Origin: RDYJ01 sp034931405
GTDB taxonomy: Bacteria; Cyanobacteriota; Cyanobacteriia; Cyanobacteriales; Nostocaceae
Length of the DNA stretch: 64,000 nucleotides
Direction: 5' to 3'
Assembly: GCF_034931405.1 (NCBI RefSeq)
Contig: NZ_JAYGHA010000016.1
Coordinates: 1 to 64,000, forward strand
Positions 61,149 through 64,000 of the stretch are shown one piece after another; position 1 is the stretch's first letter, and the number at the start of each line of letters is the position of its first letter. The notes under the pieces are model-generated. The model had not been told where the DNA came from. It searched no databases and saw only the letters and a list, made by a program, of their open reading frames with translations. A program made the translations under genes and the position numbers.

Positions 61149-64000
61149 ATGCATCGTATAAGTGCCACACCAGGCGGATGGGATCAGTCAGAAGGTTTAA
61201 TTTTTCTAGAACAAACTCCAGCCCCTTTCGTGTTCATTACTGCTGCTGATACCGACGTTCAAACCCTAGCAGCAGCAGTTTCCAAATTACCTGTACAATT
61301 TCCTGCTTTAAGAGTCGCCAACTTGCTGCAATTACAGCAACAAATGAGTATAGATACTTACGGCGAACAAGTGTTAGAACTGGCTCAGGTAATTGTTTTG
61401 CGCCTTTTAGGAGGAAGTTCCTATTGGTCTTATGGTTTAGAAGTAGTGCAGGAAATTGTACAACGTCAAGGAACAAATTTAATTGTAATGCCAGGAGATG
61501 ACGCTCTAGATCCTGATTTAATCTCAAAATCTACTATTTCCCCAGAAATTGTTCAGCAAATATGGCAATACTTTAGAGAAGGTGGTATAGAAAATTTCCT
61601 TAACGCTCTCCAATATATTACTGATATTTCCCTATTAACCACATTCAACCCCCCACCACCACAACCTATTCCCCGTGTGGGGAGATGGGGAGCAGAGGAG
61701 CAGAGGAGCAGAGGAGCAGAGGAGCAGGGGAGCAGGGGAGCAGAGGAGAATAAATTTCTTCCCAATCCCCAATCCCCAGTCCCCAGTCCCCAATCCCCAA
61801 TCCCCAAAGTAGGTATTTTATTCTACCGCGCTCATTATTTGGCGGGAAATACTAAAGTTATTGATGCTTTATGTGCTGCTGTGGTGCAGCGAAATTTACA
61901 ACCTGTGCCAGTTTTTGTTTCTTCTTTACGTGAACCGGGTGTTAGTAATGAGTTGATGGAGTTTTTCCAGCCGAAAGACTCTGAGCATATTAGCCTATTA
62001 CTGAATACTACGAGTTTTTCCCTAGCGCGGTTGGAAACGGAAACACCCCAAATTGAACTTTGGGAAAAATTAGATGTCCCTGTTTTACAAGTCATTCTTT
62101 GCGCTAGTTCCGTTGAACAGTGGGAATCACAGTTACAAGGTTTGACTCCCCGTGATATGGCGATGAATGTGGTGTTACCCGAAGTAGACGGGCGGATTAT
62201 TAGCAGGGCTGTGTCTTTTAAAACTTTGCAAACTCGCAATAATGACTTAGAAACTGATGTGGTAGTTTATGAACCAGTGAGCGATCGCATTGAGTTTGTC
62301 GCCCAACTGGCTGCTAATTGGGTACGATTACGCCATAAACCACCCCAAGAACGTCGTATAGCCTTGATTTTGGCAAATTACCCCAACACTAATGGCCGCC
62401 TCGCTAATGGCGTAGGACTGGACACTCCCGCTAGTTGTGTGGAAATTCTCAAGGCTCTACGGTTGGCTGGTTATGAGGTGGGAAATATTCCTGCTGATGG
62501 TGATGAGTTAATACAAATGTTAACTGCTGGTGTGACAAATGACCCAGAAGGAAAGGATTGGAAACCTGTAAATCAAAGTCTTTCTGTGGAGGAATATCAA
62601 AAATATTTTTCTACGTTACCCGAATTTGTACAACAGGGAATCGTTGAGCGTTGGGGTTTGTTTGGAGAAACGAACCGCAGAGGCGCAGAGGTCGCAGAGA
62701 ATGGAGAGTTTTTACCTATTGCTGGTATTCAGTTTGGTAATGTGTTTGTGGGTGTTCAGCCTTCACGGGGTTATGAAAATGATCCTAGTTTGAATTATCA
62801 TGCACCGGATTTAGAACCTACTCATCATTATTTAGCTTTTTATTATTGGGTGCGGGAAAAATACTCTAGTTGTTTTGGTGCGGACGCAATTGTTCATGTA
62901 GGGAAACATGGAAATTTAGAATGGCTACCTGGTAAAAGTGTGGCTTTATCTAATACTTGTTATCCTGAAGTGGCTTTTGGGGCTATGCCTCATTTATATC
63001 CTTTTATTGTCAATGATCCGGGTGAAGGTTCTCAAGCTAAACGACGCGCCCAAGCTGTAATTATTGATCATCTGACACCCCCGATGACTCGCGCTGAACT
63101 GTATGGGGCTTTACAACAGGTAGAAAATTTAATTGATGAATATTACGAAGCAGAAAGTTTAGATCCTTCTCGTTTACCAACAATACGCGATCGCATCCAG
63201 GAATTAGTCATTAAGGAAAATCTCTACAAAGATTTAGGTATCACCGATGCTAAAGATATTGTCAATTTTGAATCTCTAATTTTAAATTCTCTTGATGGTT
63301 ATTTATGCGAACTCAAAGAAGCTCAAATTCGCGACGGTTTACACATTTTCGGACAAGTTCCCCAAGGTAGACAACTACGAGATTTAATTGTAGCGATCGC
63401 TCGTATCCCTAACCGTTATTCTATCGGACTCACCCGTGCGATCGCAAAAGATTGGGGCTTAGATTTAGATCCTTTAACAACAGACTACAGCACCCCCTTT
63501 ACTCCTCCTCAAAATCTCTCTGCGCCTCTGCGTCTCTGCGTGAGCTTAAAATCCTGTCGTACACACGGCGATGTAATAGAACTCTTAGAAGAACACGCAG
63601 CCCATTTAGTAGAACAAATAATACAGGGAACAGGGAACAGGGAACAGGGAACAGTAAAAGAGGTGATGGAGTGGATACAATCAAAACTTCTCCCAGCACT
63701 GGAAAACACAACCCAAGAAATTACCAACTTACTCAAAGGACTAGATGGTAAATATGTCCCTAGTGCTGCATCTGGCGCACCTACAAGGGGAAGGCCAGAA
63801 GTTCTCCCCACAGGTAAAAACTTTTACTCCGTGGATATTCGCGCTATTCCCACAGAAACGGCTTGGGATGTGGGGAGAAAAGCAGCGGAAACCCTAATTG
63901 AAACTTACACCCAAGAACATGGAGAATATCCCAAAACTCTGGGTTTATCAGTCTGGGGTACGGCGACAATGCGGACTGGTGGTGATGATATTGCGGAAGC
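61149..64000 (+). CDS. cobN: Cobaltochelatase subunit CobN (partial, runs off the right edge)
   Basis: Open for 950 codons from ATG 61149 to the edge; CobN is about 1250-1350 residues, so the last quarter is missing. CobN is the large subunit that inserts cobalt in aerobic B12 synthesis, related to ChlH. Seen: MHRISATPGGWDQSEGLIFL, ILFYRAHYLAGNTKVIDALC, GVGLDTPASCVEILKALRLAGYEV, IQFGNVFVGVQPSRGYENDP, HVGKHGNLEWLPGKSVALSN, YPFIVNDPGEGSQAKRRAQA. Four short repeats lie in frame and code for foreign residues: 61691-61802, 62671-62702, 63516-63544, 63623-63654. Whether it still works is unknown; the frame is never lost. Confidence 0.93.
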   Translation, partial: MHRISATPGGWDQSEGLIFLEQTPAPFVFITAADTDVQTLAAAVSKLPVQFPALRVANLLQLQQQMSIDTYGEQVLELAQVIVLRLLGGSSYWSYGLEVVQEIVQRQGTNLIVMPGDDALDPDLISKSTISPEIVQQIWQYFREGGIENFLNALQYITDISLLTTFNPPPPQPIPRVGRWGAEEQRSRGAEEQGSRGAEENKFLPNPQSPVPSPQSPIPKVGILFYRAHYLAGNTKVIDALCAAVVQRNLQPVPVFVSSLREPGVSNELMEFFQPKDSEHISLLLNTTSFSLARLETETPQIELWEKLDVPVLQVILCASSVEQWESQLQGLTPRDMAMNVVLPEVDGRIISRAVSFKTLQTRNNDLETDVVVYEPVSDRIEFVAQLAANWVRLRHKPPQERRIALILANYPNTNGRLANGVGLDTPASCVEILKALRLAGYEVGNIPADGDELIQMLTAGVTNDPEGKDWKPVNQSLSVEEYQKYFSTLPEFVQQGIVERWGLFGETNRRGAEVAENGEFLPIAGIQFGNVFVGVQPSRGYENDPSLNYHAPDLEPTHHYLAFYYWVREKYSSCFGADAIVHVGKHGNLEWLPGKSVALSNTCYPEVAFGAMPHLYPFIVNDPGEGSQAKRRAQAVIIDHLTPPMTRAELYGALQQVENLIDEYYEAESLDPSRLPTIRDRIQELVIKENLYKDLGITDAKDIVNFESLILNSLDGYLCELKEAQIRDGLHIFGQVPQGRQLRDLIVAIARIPNRYSIGLTRAIAKDWGLDLDPLTTDYSTPFTPPQNLSAPLRLCVSLKSCRTHGDVIELLEEHAAHLVEQIIQGTGNREQGTVKEVMEWIQSKLLPALENTTQEITNLLKGLDGKYVPSAASGAPTRGRPEVLPTGKNFYSVDIRAIPTETAWDVGRKAAETLIETYTQEHGEYPKTLGLSVWGTATMRTGGDDIAE
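61691..61802 (+). repeat. Octamer plus heptamer array inside cobN
   Basis: Seven octamers (four agcagagg, two agcagggg, one agcagagg; 61691-61746), a short spacer, and six heptamers (cccaatc, cccagtc; 61761-61802). Neither unit is a multiple of three, yet the reading frame continues. Confidence 0.95.
63623..63654 (+). repeat. STRR array (acaggga) inside cobN
   Basis: Four copies of acaggga coding for QGTGNREQGT in frame; the same unit as after cpcL and at the end of fmt. Confidence 0.92.

Noticed and set aside
61237..62239. Minus-strand frames inside cobN
   Set aside because: Shadows of the continuous plus-strand CobN frame.

Overview
The window reads as part of the chromosome of a filamentous, probably heterocyst-forming cyanobacterium of the Nostocales. 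Evidence seen directly: photosystem II genes (psbN, psbH, psb32), a phycobilisome linker, HIP1 octamers (gcgatcgc) scattered through coding and non-coding DNA, and many short tandemly repeated heptamers typical of these genomes. nifJ is present. Base composition is AT-rich. Two runs of N (28020-28445 and 58765-58841) show a draft assembly. I could run no searches; family calls rest on recognised motifs.

Layout. 1-5250: Crp-like gene, nadC, rubrerythrin, psbN/psbH, tatA, pth and an S21 gene, with IS5-like and IS200/IS605-like debris between them. 5600-9000: a large secreted tandem phosphatase-fold protein. 9100-13600: rsmI, a PfkB kinase, a DUF218 protein, a CysQ-like phosphatase and an RNA-binding protein/rpsU pair. 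13600-16200: tnpB remnant, an intact MITE, a Uma2 gene and a CpcL-type membrane-anchored phycobilisome linker. 16200-24500: a two-RCK channel-like protein, a PBP-DUF4912 fusion, a histidine kinase and a RibD-like pseudogene. 24700-31900: FemAB-like protein, DUF4346, psb32, surE, HupE-like, SUI1-like, a Pmp3-like peptide and a methyltransferase-like membrane protein. 31900-40430: a 5'-truncated STAND/TPR gene, two toxin-antitoxin modules, nifJ, a DUF202 protein and a CbxX-type AAA protein. 40880-43000: the ccdA-ccsB cytochrome c maturation pair. 43100-48130: divergent amidohydrolase versus amidase/cupin genes, an SDR and a Nudix hydrolase. 48280-54700: a giant FG-GAP/cadherin/DUF4114 protein and two unknowns. 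55350-64000: fmt, small conserved genes, nanE, a GAF histidine kinase and cobN running off the right edge.

Functional links that can be argued: psbN/psbH/tatA/psb32/cpcL/ccdA-ccsB all serve the thylakoid; rbp and rpsU form a probable operon; ccdA and ccsB act together in cytochrome c maturation. The genomic theme is decay and repeat invasion: IS remnants, pseudogenes, and short repeats that entered coding sequences in frame (cobN, nifJ) or supply the C-termini of genes (fmt, nanE, the 57524 gene). No CRISPR array, tRNA or rRNA was found. I found no clear undescribed multi-gene system; the best leads are the repeat-riddled cobN, the His-depleted tandem phosphatase, the PBP-DUF4912 fusion and the amidohydrolase/amidase/cupin cluster.
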